Source: Flavobacterium gawalongense
GTDB taxonomy: Bacteria; Bacteroidota; Bacteroidia; Flavobacteriales; Flavobacteriaceae
Assembly: GCF_007097265.1 (NCBI RefSeq)
Contig: NZ_VJZP01000003.1
Coordinates: forward strand, 1-64,000
Length of the DNA: 64,000 nucleotides
Direction of reading: 5' to 3'
A program made the translations under genes and the position numbers. Shown piece after piece: positions 1 through 9,094 of this stretch (position 1 is its first letter; the number at the start of each line of letters is the position of its first letter). A model generated the notes under the pieces. The model saw only the letters and a list, made by a program, of their open reading frames with translations, was not told where the DNA came from and searched no databases.

Positions 1-2
1 TC

Positions 3-50
3 CCATTAAAGACAAGATTTGCTGGGGACTACAAAACGGAATTTGATTAA
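3..50 (+). CDS. Possible 3' end of a gene that begins before the window
   Basis: The third forward frame is open from the window edge to TAA at 48-50 and reads PLKTRFAGDYKTEFD. The composition looks coding, but 15 residues are too few to name a family. It would be convergent with the next gene on the minus strand. Confidence 0.3.
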   Translation, partial: PLKTRFAGDYKTEFD

Positions 51-138
51 AAAACAGCTGTTTCGAATATATAAAACACAATTTTAAAGGTAAAAAACCT
101 ACAAAGATTATTGAAAAAATGACTTGTTTAACAAATAA

Positions 139-921
139 TTAACCTTTATTGCCGTTCAATCCTGCAAGTTGGGTTAATATTCTCTTAATTGCTTCATCAT
201 ATCTTTTTTCATAATCTTTATTTACTCCATTTCCATTTCCCCCATCATAAATAACAATATTATAATCATAAATATGATTTTTTATAATTTTGTAAAATGA
301 TGTCCAATTTTGTCCAGACATTACATAGTTTTCAACTAAATTATCAACGGAATTGAATCTTGGTGCTTTTATTTTTTCAAATCCTTTTACTTTGGTTAAA
401 GCACTTGTTTTTGGATTAATTAAATACAGATTGTATGTCCAATTACTCCTTACATCTGAAATATTTTGAACTAAAACATCTTTAACTTTATCATTATTAT
501 AATCAACAAATTCAATTTCTTGAAAACTACTAAATATTGTATCTCTAAAGATTTCTTTTTTTAAACCATTTACTTTTTTTTGAAAAATAAATACTGAATT
601 CTTTTCATTGTCATAGCCTTCGTTTTCATTTTCATATCTTATAAGAGTAATAAAAAGTCCTTTTTTTGAATAAATCGAATCACAATCAATATTTAATGTG
701 TCAATTTCATTATTTCCGTTTTTTTCTGAATTTGGATGGCTGAATTTTCCTTTACAGGTTTGTTCCTTTTCAGAAATAGTAAATCCATAAATGCATAATG
801 GAACTAATATTCCTATAAAAAGTGCTTTAATATTTAATAGTGTTTTCAAAATTATTAAATTTACAATTTGTAGTTTTAAGCGATTTACGATTAAATCATA
901 AACAATGTAATCAAATTTCAT
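139..921 (-). CDS. Secreted or membrane-anchored XAC2610-like protein with an EF-hand-like calcium loop
   Basis: About 260 aa. A hydrophobic stretch near residues 20-50 looks like an uncleaved signal or membrane anchor. The middle holds FVDYNNDKVKDVLVQN, a D-x-N-x-D-x-x-x-D loop of the kind that binds calcium in FG-GAP/VCBS and XAC2610-type proteins, followed by SNWTYNLYLINPKTSAL, which matches the usual layout of the XAC2610 group (Asp loop, then a strand describing a result). I take the ATG at 921; a TTG two codons upstream is also open. It stands alone, convergent with whatever lies to the left. Substrate and role are unknown. Confidence 0.6.
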   Translation of the reverse strand: MKFDYIVYDLIVNRLKLQIVNLIILKTLLNIKALFIGILVPLCIYGFTISEKEQTCKGKFSHPNSEKNGNNEIDTLNIDCDSIYSKKGLFITLIRYENENEGYDNEKNSVFIFQKKVNGLKKEIFRDTIFSSFQEIEFVDYNNDKVKDVLVQNISDVRSNWTYNLYLINPKTSALTKVKGFEKIKAPRFNSVDNLVENYVMSGQNWTSFYKIIKNHIYDYNIVIYDGGNGNGVNKDYEKRYDEAIKRILTQLAGLNGNKG

Positions 922-972
922 ATTCAAACAAATATAATAATTTGTAATGATTTTGCTTCAACATGCCAACTT

Positions 973-1028
973 AATAACAAAACCCACAAGAATTCAAAAT
1001 AATTTGAATTCTTGTGGGTTTTGTTATT
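973..1028. terminator. Perfect 26-bp inverted repeat
   Basis: Arms 973-998 and 1003-1028 are exactly complementary around a 4-nt loop. The hairpin lies between the promoter side of the 139-921 gene and the 3' end of rsmG, so it could end rsmG transcription. It is much longer than a usual intrinsic terminator. Confidence 0.6.
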
Positions 1029-1046
1029 GATTATAATCTTCATTTT

Positions 1047-1105
1047 TGTCATTCCGACGAAGGAGGAATCCCAGGCGATGAGATTTCTCCTTCGTCGAAA
1101 TGACA
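1047..1105. repeat. REP-like palindrome (imperfect 24-bp arms)
   Basis: Arms 1047-1070 and 1082-1105 pair at 22 of 24 positions around an 11-nt loop; the arm core is GACGAAGGAG. It directly follows the perfect hairpin and precedes the rsmG stop. Short palindromes of this kind are common between genes in Flavobacterium; from memory this core recurs in such genomes, but no second copy was found here. Confidence 0.6.
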
Positions 1106-1122
1106 ACTTTATGAGTAAACTC

Positions 1123-1752
1123 TTAACTTGTAAACTTCAACGGCACATGCACTACTTTCTTCGTTTCGAAGAATTCATCTTCAAAGAAATCGGCTAAATT
1201 GTATTCTGTGGCTTTTGGAAAATCTTTTAACTCTTCGGTTAAATCGCCACCTTTTAGATATAGAATTCCATTTTTCAATTCGTGTTTGTTATTTTTCTTG
1301 ATTTTGGTTTTCACCCAAGAAACAAAATCCGGCATATTAGTGACAGCACGACTCACAATAAAATCAAAATCGCCTTTTACATTCTCGGCGCGAAGTTGTT
1401 CTGCTTTTACGTTTTTCAGTTCTAATGCTTCGGCCACAGCCTGAACCACTTTGATTTTTTTGGCAATAATATCTATTAGAAAAAAACGGGTTTCCGGAAA
1501 AAGAATCGCCAATGGAATTCCAGGAAATCCACCACCAGTTCCAACATCCAAAACATAAGTTCCCGGTTCAAATTTTATGATTTTCGCAATTCCCAACGAA
1601 TGCAAAATATGTTTTATGTATAAAGCATCAATATCTTTTCTCGAAATGACATTGATTTTTTCGTTCCAATCGTGGTATAGAAAATCCAATTTTTCAAATT
1701 GCTCTTTTTGAATATCGGTTAAATAAGGAAAATACTTAAGAATCTCGTCCAT
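1123..1752 (-). CDS. rsmG: 16S rRNA (guanine-527-N7)-methyltransferase RsmG
   Basis: 209 aa, normal for GidB/RsmG. It methylates G527 of 16S rRNA in the 530 loop with S-adenosylmethionine. The SAM-binding glycine motif VLDVGTGGGFPGIPLA is clear at residues 68-83, preceded by a family-typical stretch (LYHDWNEKINVISR, then IKHILHS). Upstream on the minus strand, TACTTTTG fits the Bacteroidota -7 consensus. It is divergent from the desaturase gene. A REP palindrome and a long hairpin lie just past the stop codon. Confidence 0.95.
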   Translation of the reverse strand: MDEILKYFPYLTDIQKEQFEKLDFLYHDWNEKINVISRKDIDALYIKHILHSLGIAKIIKFEPGTYVLDVGTGGGFPGIPLAILFPETRFFLIDIIAKKIKVVQAVAEALELKNVKAEQLRAENVKGDFDFIVSRAVTNMPDFVSWVKTKIKKNNKHELKNGILYLKGGDLTEELKDFPKATEYNLADFFEDEFFETKKVVHVPLKFTS

Positions 1753-1806
1753 GCTCTAATTTTTTAACAAAAGTACTATTTTTAGATTGTAAATATTTAA
1801 CTCAAT

Positions 1807-1840
1807 TTTGCATATTGAAAATTTATAATAATTATCTTTG
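1807..1840 (+). promoter_or_regulatory. Probable promoter of the desaturase gene
   Basis: TTTG at 1807-1810 and TATCTTTG at 1833-1840 are separated by 22 nt, fitting the Bacteroidota -33/-7 pattern (TTTG, about 19 nt, TAnnTTTG). The start codon follows 20 nt downstream. Confidence 0.55.
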
Positions 1841-1859
1841 GGGATTATTATAAAATTAT

Positions 1860-2954
1860 ATGAACAAGACCGCTCCTACATTTGCAAAGCAAGACAATCT
1901 GAAGTTTTTCAGAACGCTTAACTCGCGGGTAAACAATTACTTCAAGGAAAATAACATCCAAAAAACAGGAAATTGGAAACTTTATTTGAAAACCATAATT
2001 CTGTTTACCGTTTTTCTTGCGCCCTATTTTTTGATACTAACCCTGGATATGCCATTTTGGGCCCATGTATTATTGACTATTGTCATGGGAATAGGTATGG
2101 CTGGAGTGGGAATGAATGTGATGCATGATGGAAACCACGGCTCTTATTCTAATAAAAATTGGGTAAATAAATTCATGGGTGGAACTATTTATGTTCTTGC
2201 AGGAAATGTATATAACTGGCAAGTACAACACAATGTTTTACACCACACCTATACTAACATTCCCGGTCATGATGAAGATTTAGATGCTGGACGTGTCATC
2301 CGTTTTACAAAAGAAGCAAAATGGTATAATTTTCACCGTTTTCAACAATATTATTCTGTTTTCTTATATGGATTACTAACTTTCAATTGGGCTATAACGA
2401 CTGATTTTAAACAAATGAGAAGTTACCTAAAAAGAAAATTATCCTATGGTGAAGCTAAAAGCCCAAAAATACTTTGGACTACTTTAATCATTACAAAAGT
2501 AATTTATGTTTCCATTTGGATTGTATTACCTATTTTTATAGGAATTACATGGTGGAAAGTACTTATTGGCTTTTTTGTAATGCATTATACCGCAGGATTA
2601 ATACTAAGTGTTGTTTTTCAATTGGCACACGTAGTTGAAGAAACCACTAATCCTTCTCCAAATGAATTAGGGGAAATGGACAATACTTGGGCGATTCACC
2701 AATTATTCACCACAACCAATTTTGCTCCAAAAAACAGCATCGTAAATTGGTACACTGGAGGATTAAATCACCAAATAGAACACCATATTTTTCCAAATAT
2801 AAGTCATGTACATTACGGTAAAATTGCAAAAATTGTAAAAGAAACTGCTCAAGAATGTAACTTGCCTTATTACGAATATAAAACGATGCGAAGTGCCGTT
2901 ATCGCTCATTTCAAACATTTAAAAGAGTTAGGAATGAAACCGGAACTTATATAA
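1860..2954 (+). CDS. Membrane fatty-acid desaturase (acyl-CoA/acyl-lipid type)
   Basis: 364 aa integral membrane di-iron desaturase. The three histidine boxes are visible: HDGNHGS near residue 92, HNVLHHTYTN near residue 122, and NHQIEHHIFPNISHVHY near residue 301, the last being the QxxHH form found in front-end and linoleoyl-CoA-like desaturases. Two pairs of hydrophobic segments (about 45-90 and 210-255) fit the family topology. It introduces a double bond into membrane acyl chains, probably for adaptation to cold. It lacks an N-terminal cytochrome b5 domain, so an external ferredoxin or b5 must supply electrons. Regiospecificity cannot be read from sequence. Confidence 0.88.
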   Translation: MNKTAPTFAKQDNLKFFRTLNSRVNNYFKENNIQKTGNWKLYLKTIILFTVFLAPYFLILTLDMPFWAHVLLTIVMGIGMAGVGMNVMHDGNHGSYSNKNWVNKFMGGTIYVLAGNVYNWQVQHNVLHHTYTNIPGHDEDLDAGRVIRFTKEAKWYNFHRFQQYYSVFLYGLLTFNWAITTDFKQMRSYLKRKLSYGEAKSPKILWTTLIITKVIYVSIWIVLPIFIGITWWKVLIGFFVMHYTAGLILSVVFQLAHVVEETTNPSPNELGEMDNTWAIHQLFTTTNFAPKNSIVNWYTGGLNHQIEHHIFPNISHVHYGKIAKIVKETAQECNLPYYEYKTMRSAVIAHFKHLKELGMKPELI

Positions 2955-3019
2955 TCGCATTAGAGCACTGCAGTGCGTCACAATAAAAAACTAAAAAAAC
3001 TAATTACAATTAACTAAAA

Positions 3020-4222
3020 ATGAATCCACTTTCAGACAGAATTAACAATCTAGCTACATCACAAACACTAGCAATGGCTGCTTTGGCCAGAGAATTAAAA
3101 GCGCAAGGAAAAGATATCATCAGCTTAAGTTTAGGCGAACCTGATTTCAATACCCCAGACTTCATTAAAGAAGCTGCCAAAAAAGCGATTGACGAAAACT
3201 ACAGTACGTATTCTCCAGTAGAAGGATATGCTGATTTAAAAGAAGCAATCTGTAGAAAATTCAAAAGAGACAATAATTTAGAGTACAAACCATCTCAAAT
3301 TGTAGTTTCAACAGGAGCAAAACAATCTTTATACAACATTGCTCAAGTAATGTTAAACGATGGTGACGAAGTAATTTTACCCGCACCGTATTGGGTTTCC
3401 TATTTCGAAATCGTAAAATTATCAGGTGGAGTTCCTGTAGAAGTACCAACTTCTGTAGATACTGATTTCAAAATCACACCAGAACAATTAGAAGCAGCCA
3501 TCACACCAAAAACAAAAATGATGTGGTTCAGCTCTCCTTGTAATCCAAGTGGATCTGTGTACAACAGAGAAGAATTAACGGCTTTAGCAAAAGTGTTGGA
3601 GAAATATCCAAACGTTTATGTTGTTGCTGATGAGATTTACGAACACATCAATTTCTCAGGAACTTTTTGTAGCATCGCTTCAATCCCGGGAATGTTAGAA
3701 AGAACGATTACCGTAAATGGAGTAGCAAAAGCTTTCGCCATGACTGGATGGAGAATTGGATATATTGGAGCTCCTGAATTCATTGCTAAAGCGTGTACAA
3801 AAATACAAGGTCAAGTAACAAGCGGTGCCAACAGTATTGCACAACGTGCTACCATTACTGCTGTAGATGCTGATCCAAGCGTTTTAAAACACATGGTTGA
3901 CGCTTTCCATAGCCGTAGAGATTTAGTGGTTGGATTATTGAAAAACATTCCAGGAATAAAAATCAACGTTCCAGAAGGTGCTTTTTACGTATTCCCAGAC
4001 GTTTCTTCTTTCTTCGGAAAAACATTGAAAGGAACTTTCATCAAAGATGCCAATGATTTCTCTATGTATCTTTTGGGCGAAGCTAATGTGGCAACCGTAA
4101 CAGGTGATGCATTTGGAAACCCGGACTGTATTCGTTTTTCTTATGCGACAAGCGAAGATTTATTGAAAGAAGCGTTACGCAGAATAAAAGAAGCGGTATC
4201 ATTAACCGAAGTTCCAGCATAA
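3020..4222 (+). CDS. Pyridoxal-phosphate aminotransferase, class I/II (aspartate aminotransferase type)
   Basis: 400 aa, fold type I. Seen: SLGEPDFNTP near residue 37, VVADEIYEHINFSG near residue 203, the lysine region NGVAKAFAMTGWRIGY near residue 232 (K at VAKAF forms the Schiff base) and IRFSYATS near residue 372. This matches the aspartate/prephenate aminotransferase (AspB/AAT Ib) subgroup, which moves amino groups between aspartate or related acids and 2-oxoglutarate. ATG at 3020. It sits alone behind the desaturase with a 65-bp gap. Substrate within the subgroup is uncertain. Confidence 0.88.
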   Translation: MNPLSDRINNLATSQTLAMAALARELKAQGKDIISLSLGEPDFNTPDFIKEAAKKAIDENYSTYSPVEGYADLKEAICRKFKRDNNLEYKPSQIVVSTGAKQSLYNIAQVMLNDGDEVILPAPYWVSYFEIVKLSGGVPVEVPTSVDTDFKITPEQLEAAITPKTKMMWFSSPCNPSGSVYNREELTALAKVLEKYPNVYVVADEIYEHINFSGTFCSIASIPGMLERTITVNGVAKAFAMTGWRIGYIGAPEFIAKACTKIQGQVTSGANSIAQRATITAVDADPSVLKHMVDAFHSRRDLVVGLLKNIPGIKINVPEGAFYVFPDVSSFFGKTLKGTFIKDANDFSMYLLGEANVATVTGDAFGNPDCIRFSYATSEDLLKEALRRIKEAVSLTEVPA

Positions 4223-4299
4223 TATAAAATTTGTTTAAAGTTTCAAAATAGTTTAAGGTTTAAAGTTTTACCGCTTTAAATTTTAAACTATTTTTTTAT

Positions 4300-4404
4300 G
4301 GGCGTGACCCGCTGAAAAAGCGGGTCGGGCTATTCGTTGCAAGTCCTCGCAAAACTCCATTTCATTCCGTCTTGCTGTGGGCTTTCCTCTTCTATCCCTC
4401 ACGC
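4300..4404 (+). repeat. Dispersed intergenic repeat, family A, copy 1
   Basis: About 105 bp, starting GGGCGTGACCC and ending CCCTCACGC, with an internal stem GACCCGCT/AGCGGGTC near its start. Near-identical sequence runs in the opposite direction at 50701-50804, and a diverged copy lies at 37032-37138. It fills the gap between the convergent aminotransferase and ATPase genes. No reading frame is evident. Confidence 0.8.
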
Positions 4405-4430
4405 AAAAAATGCCTGACAACCACTAATCA

Positions 4431-5561
4431 TTAAACCAAAAAATCATCTATATTCTCTGGCGTAACCACCAAAGTTTTATTTATTGCATAATTATCAATA
4501 AATGTTTTCGGAAAAGCTTTATTTGATTTTTTAGTATTCCATTTGAATTCAAATGCTGAAAAAGCACCATCTATTTCTTCTATCCAATCTATTTCTTGTT
4601 GTTGATACGTCCTCCAAAAATAAAAACGACCATACCAATTATTGTAATTCAAAAATTTTATTCTTTCTGAAATAATAAAATTTTCCCATAAAGCGCCTAT
4701 ATCTTGTCTAAATTCTAAAGATTTAAAATTTCCAATAATAGCGTTTCTAATTCCGTTATCATAAAAATAAATCTTTCTAGAAGTATTCATTTCATTGCGT
4801 ACATTTCTACTCAAAGGTTGTAATCTAAAAACAACAAAAGCCTTTTCTAATAATGAAATATACTGTTCTACAGTAGCTCTATCAACGCCAACCGTTCTGG
4901 AAAGCTCGTTATAATTCACTTCCGACCCCAATTGCAAAGCCAACGCAAGCAACAATTTATCCAAAACTTCGGGTTTACGAATTCCTTGATATTGTAACAA
5001 ATCCTTGTAGAGATAACTTCCTGCGATTTGTTTCACAACACTTTCGGCATCATTAAAATTAGTAATCACTTCAGGATACATACCATAAATCATATAACGA
5101 GGAAGATTTTTAGCATTTTGCATATATCCAAAATGATTTTGCAATTCATGCCATGAAAAAGGAAATAAATTAAACTCCCATTTTCTACCCGTTAGTGGTT
5201 CATTAATTTCATTGGTAATATCCAAAGCAGAAGATCCACTTACTACCAAACGAATTCCTTTAATTTGATCATTAATAATTTTGAGCACCATACCAATATT
5301 TCTTATTCGCTGTGCCTCATCAAAAAATATCGTTTTGTAGTTTCCAATAATACTTCGTAGTTTATTTTCGCCTGCATTTTCTAAAAGCAGCCTGTCTTCC
5401 GGATCATCCCCATTGATAAAAAGATAATTACCCTCCGCTTCGCAGAGTGATTTTATCAAGGTAGTTTTACCAACTTGTCTTGGACCGATAACAATCAAAA
5501 CTTTGCCTGAATTCCATTTTTCAAGTAAATTATCCTTTAATTTTCTGGCTATTTCTAACAT
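4431..5561 (-). CDS. AAA_14 / DUF4143 family ATPase
   Basis: 376 aa. The N-terminal AAA_14 P-loop domain has Walker A GPRQVGKTT (residues 26-34) and Walker B TIFFDEAQ near residue 79, followed by a sensor region VVSGSSALDI. The C-terminal DUF4143 part carries a winged-helix-like stretch (LSRTVGVDRATVEQYISLLEKAFVV) and a PD-(D/E)XK-like motif with EIDWIEE and FEFKWN. The family is widespread, mostly of unknown function, and often in strain-variable positions. It stands alone between two intergenic repeat zones, which suggests an accessory gene. Confidence 0.85.
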   Translation of the reverse strand: MLEIARKLKDNLLEKWNSGKVLIVIGPRQVGKTTLIKSLCEAEGNYLFINGDDPEDRLLLENAGENKLRSIIGNYKTIFFDEAQRIRNIGMVLKIINDQIKGIRLVVSGSSALDITNEINEPLTGRKWEFNLFPFSWHELQNHFGYMQNAKNLPRYMIYGMYPEVITNFNDAESVVKQIAGSYLYKDLLQYQGIRKPEVLDKLLLALALQLGSEVNYNELSRTVGVDRATVEQYISLLEKAFVVFRLQPLSRNVRNEMNTSRKIYFYDNGIRNAIIGNFKSLEFRQDIGALWENFIISERIKFLNYNNWYGRFYFWRTYQQQEIDWIEEIDGAFSAFEFKWNTKKSNKAFPKTFIDNYAINKTLVVTPENIDDFLV

Positions 5562-5611
5562 AATTCACTCCTATACATTAATACAAATATATAAAAAATA
5601 TATAAATATGA

Positions 5612-5674
5612 AATTATAATCTATTTTTTACATATAAATACGTGATTACATTCTATTATTTACATATAAAAATA
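5612..5674. repeat. Two imperfect direct repeats of about 30 bp upstream of the ATPase gene
   Basis: Units 5612-5640 and 5644-5674 share the core TTTACATATAAA and the preceding TCTAT. They lie in the divergent AT-rich region between the ATPase and purT and might be operator sites or plain AT-rich duplication. A -7-like TATTTTTG for purT is at 5741-5748. Confidence 0.4.
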
Positions 5675-5819
5675 GGATTATGAAGAATCCTAAAAGTAAA
5701 AATATAATAGAATTCAAAAAGAAATACTTTCAAAAAACAGTATTTTTGCTTTAGTTATAAATTGCATTCATAACCTTACGCAACTTTAAACATTAAACTT
5801 CAAACATTAAACTTTTTTC

Positions 5820-6980
5820 ATGAAAATACTACTTCTCGGCTCAGGCGAATTAGGAAAAGAATTTGTAATCGCAGCACAACGCATCGGACAAATCGTAATC
5901 GCAGTTGACAGTTACGAAAATGCTCCTGCTATGCAAGTGGCTCATGATTTTGAAGTTATCAATATGCTCGACGGCGAAGCCTTAGATCGAATTGTTGCCA
6001 AACATCAACCTGATTTTATTGTCCCTGAAATAGAAGCTATTCGTACGGAACGTTTTTATGATTACGAAAAGCAGGGTATTGCTGTTGTTCCTTCGGCAAA
6101 AGCGGCAAACTTCACCATGAACAGAAAAGCGATCCGCGACTTGGCATCCAAAGAATTAGGTTTAAAAACGGCTAATTATCGCTACGCCACAACTGCCGAT
6201 GAATTACAAAAAGGTGTAGAAGCTGTTGGAATGCCCTGCGTGGTAAAACCATTAATGTCTTCTTCTGGAAAAGGACAATCGACTATAAAAACGGAATCCG
6301 ATATCGAAAAAGCCTGGAATTATGCCGTTGAAGGTTCCCGTGGAGATGTTGTAGAAGTGATTGTTGAAGCCTTTGTAAAATTCAATTCGGAGATCACTTT
6401 ATTGACCGTAGTTCAAAATAATAATCCTACTTTATTTTGTGCTCCAATTGGTCATAGACAAGAACGTGGCGATTATCAGGAAAGCTGGCAACCCGCCAGA
6501 ATTTCCGATGCAGCTTTATACGAAGCGCAAGATATGGCCGAAAAAGTGACAGAAGCTTTGGGCGGAGCAGGTCTTTTCGGTGTCGAATTTTTCCTTGCTG
6601 ATGACGGTGTTTATTTCTCGGAATTATCGCCAAGGCCTCATGATACCGGAATGGTAACTTTGGCTGGAACACAAAATTTCAATGAATTCGAATTGCATTT
6701 ACGAGCTATTCTTAGTCTGCCTATCTTCGAAATCACATTAGAAAAAGCTGGAGCCAGTGCCGTGATTTTGGCTTCGGAAAATTCAACAAATCCAACTTAC
6801 ACGGGCATCGAAAAAATTGCTTCTTTACCTAAAACTGATTTCAGAATCTTTGGCAAACCAACTTCAAGATCGTATAGAAGAATGGGAGTAGCTTTAGTCA
6901 ATGACACTTTAGAAACATCGATTGAAGAAATTGTAGAAAGAGCAAAAAAAGCCGCCAGTTTAGTTACTGTGAATTCGTAG
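5820..6980 (+). CDS. purT: Formate-dependent phosphoribosylglycinamide formyltransferase PurT
   Basis: 386 aa ATP-grasp enzyme. It makes formyl-GAR from GAR, formate and ATP in purine synthesis, independent of formyl-tetrahydrofolate. The start [21 protein letters not shown] is the typical PurT N-terminal Rossmann loop. The ATP-grasp part shows [43 protein letters not shown] and the C-terminal [10 protein letters not shown]. Upstream are TTTAAAC-type heptamers and a -7-like TATTTTTG at 5741-5748. Monocistronic. Confidence 0.95.
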   Translation: MKILLLGSGELGKEFVIAAQRIGQIVIAVDSYENAPAMQVAHDFEVINMLDGEALDRIVAKHQPDFIVPEIEAIRTERFYDYEKQGIAVVPSAKAANFTMNRKAIRDLASKELGLKTANYRYATTADELQKGVEAVGMPCVVKPLMSSSGKGQSTIKTESDIEKAWNYAVEGSRGDVVEVIVEAFVKFNSEITLLTVVQNNNPTLFCAPIGHRQERGDYQESWQPARISDAALYEAQDMAEKVTEALGGAGLFGVEFFLADDGVYFSELSPRPHDTGMVTLAGTQNFNEFELHLRAILSLPIFEITLEKAGASAVILASENSTNPTYTGIEKIASLPKTDFRIFGKPTSRSYRRMGVALVNDTLETSIEEIVERAKKAASLVTVNS

Positions 6981-7023
6981 TTACCTTTGACTCTACCACG
7001 AATTGTGCGCATTGTGTTTTTTC

Positions 7024-7074
7024 GCCACGAATTAATTCATTATAATTTTAAAGAAATTAGCGAGAATTCGTGGC
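7024..7074. terminator. Inverted repeat after purT
   Basis: GCCACGAATT at 7024-7033 pairs with AATTCGTGGC at 7065-7074, followed by a T run (7079-7085). This resembles the recurring GCCACGAATT intergenic palindromes of Flavobacterium. It lies between the convergent purT and AraC genes. Confidence 0.55.
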
Positions 7075-7120
7075 TAACTTTTTTTACTCAATTTAGGTCA
7101 CACTCAACACGTAGTAAACC

Positions 7121-7984
7121 TCACCTTTTAAAAATACGGAAAGCAGTCGGTGTCATTGCAGTATGTTTTTTAAATAATCGTGTAAAATAGGAATAGTCAT
7201 CGAACCCTAATTCCGTTGCAATTTCGTTGACAGTCATTTTTTTATCCATCAACATTCGTTTTGCTTCGAGAATAATTCTATCCGTAATTACTTCGGTAGT
7301 GGTCTTTTTCAGGATTTCGTTGCATATCCTATTCAAATGTTTTAATGTAATGTGGAGTTGTGATGCATAGAAAGAAGGCGTTCTTTCTGTCTTAAAATTC
7401 TTTTCCAAAAGCACTTCAAAATTTTTAATTTTCACATTATATGAATGCGCTTCATGGAGAAGAGTTTCACTATATTTTCTGGCAATTTCAATATGTATAC
7501 TATCTAGCAGATTCATGATCTTATCTTGCTTCAGCATTTGGTTTCCCTGGGTTTCCGAAATTATATTATCAAAATAAGGCAAAATTGCTTTGGACTCGAC
7601 TGCATCAAACACCATTTCAGGGGTATTATTCACCGAAGAATAAAAAGGATAGTCGCCAATTATTTTTTGTCCAAAATAGAGATTATACATTTCCTGTGAA
7701 TAAAAAATCACAAACCCTTCCACATCATCCGATAAATCCCAATGGTGCATTTGTCCGGGCTGCAAAAAAAACATACTTCCCCGCTGAATCGAAAACACAT
7801 CAAAATCGATTTCATGTGTTCCCGAACCTTTGGTAAAAAAAACCAAAACATACGAATTATGCCGATGCGGTTCCTCAACAAAACTATGGTCGATTAAGTG
7901 ATTTTTGAATGTATTAATGTACAAATCACTATTCACAGAATTACAGTTAAACCGCTGAATGTTATAAATAGGATATTTTTTCAT
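7121..7984 (-). CDS. AraC-family transcriptional regulator
   Basis: 287 aa. The N-terminal half is a cupin-like sensor (VEEPHRHNSYVLVFFTKGSGTHEIDFD, with FFLQPGQMHHW). The C-terminal half, about residues 185-287, is a double helix-turn-helix ending with MTVNEIATELGFDDYSYFTRLFKKHTAMTPTAFR. The effector is unknown. It is divergent from the DUF983 gene with 91 bp between start codons, so that small protein and the regulator itself are natural first targets to test. Confidence 0.9.
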   Translation of the reverse strand: MKKYPIYNIQRFNCNSVNSDLYINTFKNHLIDHSFVEEPHRHNSYVLVFFTKGSGTHEIDFDVFSIQRGSMFFLQPGQMHHWDLSDDVEGFVIFYSQEMYNLYFGQKIIGDYPFYSSVNNTPEMVFDAVESKAILPYFDNIISETQGNQMLKQDKIMNLLDSIHIEIARKYSETLLHEAHSYNVKIKNFEVLLEKNFKTERTPSFYASQLHITLKHLNRICNEILKKTTTEVITDRIILEAKRMLMDKKMTVNEIATELGFDDYSYFTRLFKKHTAMTPTAFRIFKR

Positions 7985-8052
7985 GATTACCCAATGTCTT
8001 TATTGTGCTATAATTAGCGAATATAGAAAACATCCTTGACGTGGATAAGAAA

Positions 8053-8060
8053 TACCTTTG
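8053..8060 (+). promoter_or_regulatory. -7 element (TACCTTTG) upstream of the DUF983 gene
   Basis: An exact match to TAnnTTTG, 15 nt before the ATG at 8076. The only upstream TTG (8036-8038) is at a short 14-nt spacing, so the -33 element is uncertain; activation by the divergent AraC protein would fit a weak -33. Confidence 0.45.
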
Positions 8061-8075
8061 ATAAAAATAATAAAA

Positions 8076-8438
8076 ATGTCATACGCTATTGCTCACATCC
8101 TAAATAATGATTGCCCTCATTGTCTTGAAGGCAAGGTATTTAAAGAAAAAAACATTTTTTTCAATATTGGATTCCCTAAAATGAATCCCTATTGTTCGCA
8201 TTGTCAATTTAAATTCGAAAAGGAACCTGGCTATTTCTTTGGTGCTATGTATGTTAATTATGGCCTGACAGTAGCTCAAGGAATTGCCACCTATGTTATT
8301 GCCCATTTTTTTTTTAAGGAAACTTTCGATTTAAGAATCATTCCTATTATTGCTGTTGTTATTATTACAATGGCTTCTTTTAATATTCGTTTTTCCAGAT
8401 TATTATGGATTTATATGTTTAAAAATTATTCAAGCTAA
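8076..8438 (+). CDS. DUF983 membrane protein
   Basis: 120 aa from the ATG at 8076. The N-terminus has two Cys pairs (CPHCLEGK and CSHCQFKF) that look like a small zinc ribbon, then EKEPGYFFGAMYVNYGL, the DUF983 signature, then two membrane helices (about 68-88 and 90-112). Function unknown. A TTG six codons upstream extends the frame but overlaps the -7 element, so I prefer ATG. Confidence 0.85.
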   Translation: MSYAIAHILNNDCPHCLEGKVFKEKNIFFNIGFPKMNPYCSHCQFKFEKEPGYFFGAMYVNYGLTVAQGIATYVIAHFFFKETFDLRIIPIIAVVIITMASFNIRFSRLLWIYMFKNYSS

Positions 8439-8495
8439 ATAGTAACACTTAAAATATAAAAAACTGTTATCTTAGCTAGTGTAAATTCATAAACT

Positions 8496-8825
8496 ATGAA
8501 ACAGTTAGCAATTCTAATCTTTTTATTTTCTACAGCTTTAGTTAGCGCACAAGATAAAAAAGAACTACCAAAATCACAAATTGCAGAAGCTTCTTGCGGT
8601 CAATGCCAGTTTGGAATGGAAGGACACGGCTGTGAATTAGCCGTTCGAATAGATGGAAAAGCCTATTTTGTAGATGGCACTTCTATTGATTCTCATGGTG
8701 ATGCGCATGCTGATGATGGTTTTTGCTCAGCTGTAAGAAAAGCCGAAGTGGCAGGAAAAGTAGAGAACAATCGATTCAAAGTGACTTCATTTAAACTACT
8801 TCCCGAAAAATCAGAAAGTAAATAG
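8496..8825 (+). CDS. Secreted Cys-rich protein, DUF6370-like
   Basis: 109 aa with a signal peptide (about 1-18, cleavage after ALVSA). The mature part has CGQCQFGMEGHGCELAVRIDGK, FVDGTSIDSHGDAH and DGFCSAVRKAEV: four Cys plus two His, suggesting a metal- or disulfide-stabilised periplasmic fold. I recognise this as the DUF6370 pattern, but the family number is from memory. Function unknown. It follows DUF983 by 57 bp on the same strand. Confidence 0.75.
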   Translation: MKQLAILIFLFSTALVSAQDKKELPKSQIAEASCGQCQFGMEGHGCELAVRIDGKAYFVDGTSIDSHGDAHADDGFCSAVRKAEVAGKVENNRFKVTSFKLLPEKSESK

Positions 8826-8844
8826 GAAGCCAAAAGTTCTAAAA

Positions 8845-8943
8845 TAGCCCCGATAGAGCCGATATCCTCGTAGCGTAGCGAAGAGATAAAGGCGATAGCG
8901 GGACAACTCGTGATGAAAAAATATAAAAACACCTGCTCCTAAA
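8845..8943. repeat. Dispersed intergenic repeat, family B
   Basis: About 99 bp from TAGCCCCGATAG to GCTCCTAAA, with a central GTAGCGTAGC stretch and a trailing GATAGCGGGAC. The related copy at 63282-63385 runs in the opposite direction and shares the TTAGGAGC start and the GATTTCC/GATATCC segment. It fills the gap before fabD. A -7-like TATTTTTG at 8973-8980 follows. Confidence 0.6.
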
Positions 8944-9094
8944 AGTCATCCCGATAAATCCCAAAAAAGTAGTATTTTTGTAGCTTAATTTAAATTTTTC
9001 CGCAACATTGCAGAACTTTAAACTTTAAACAAAAATATATGAAATGCCTTTTGGCATTCCATCTGACAAATAAAAAACAATAAAAAAACTACAG

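Noticed and set aside
6987-7190. Small open frame after purT on the plus strand
   Set aside because: It covers an intergenic palindrome and the antisense of the AraC gene end; the amino-acid sequence looks random.
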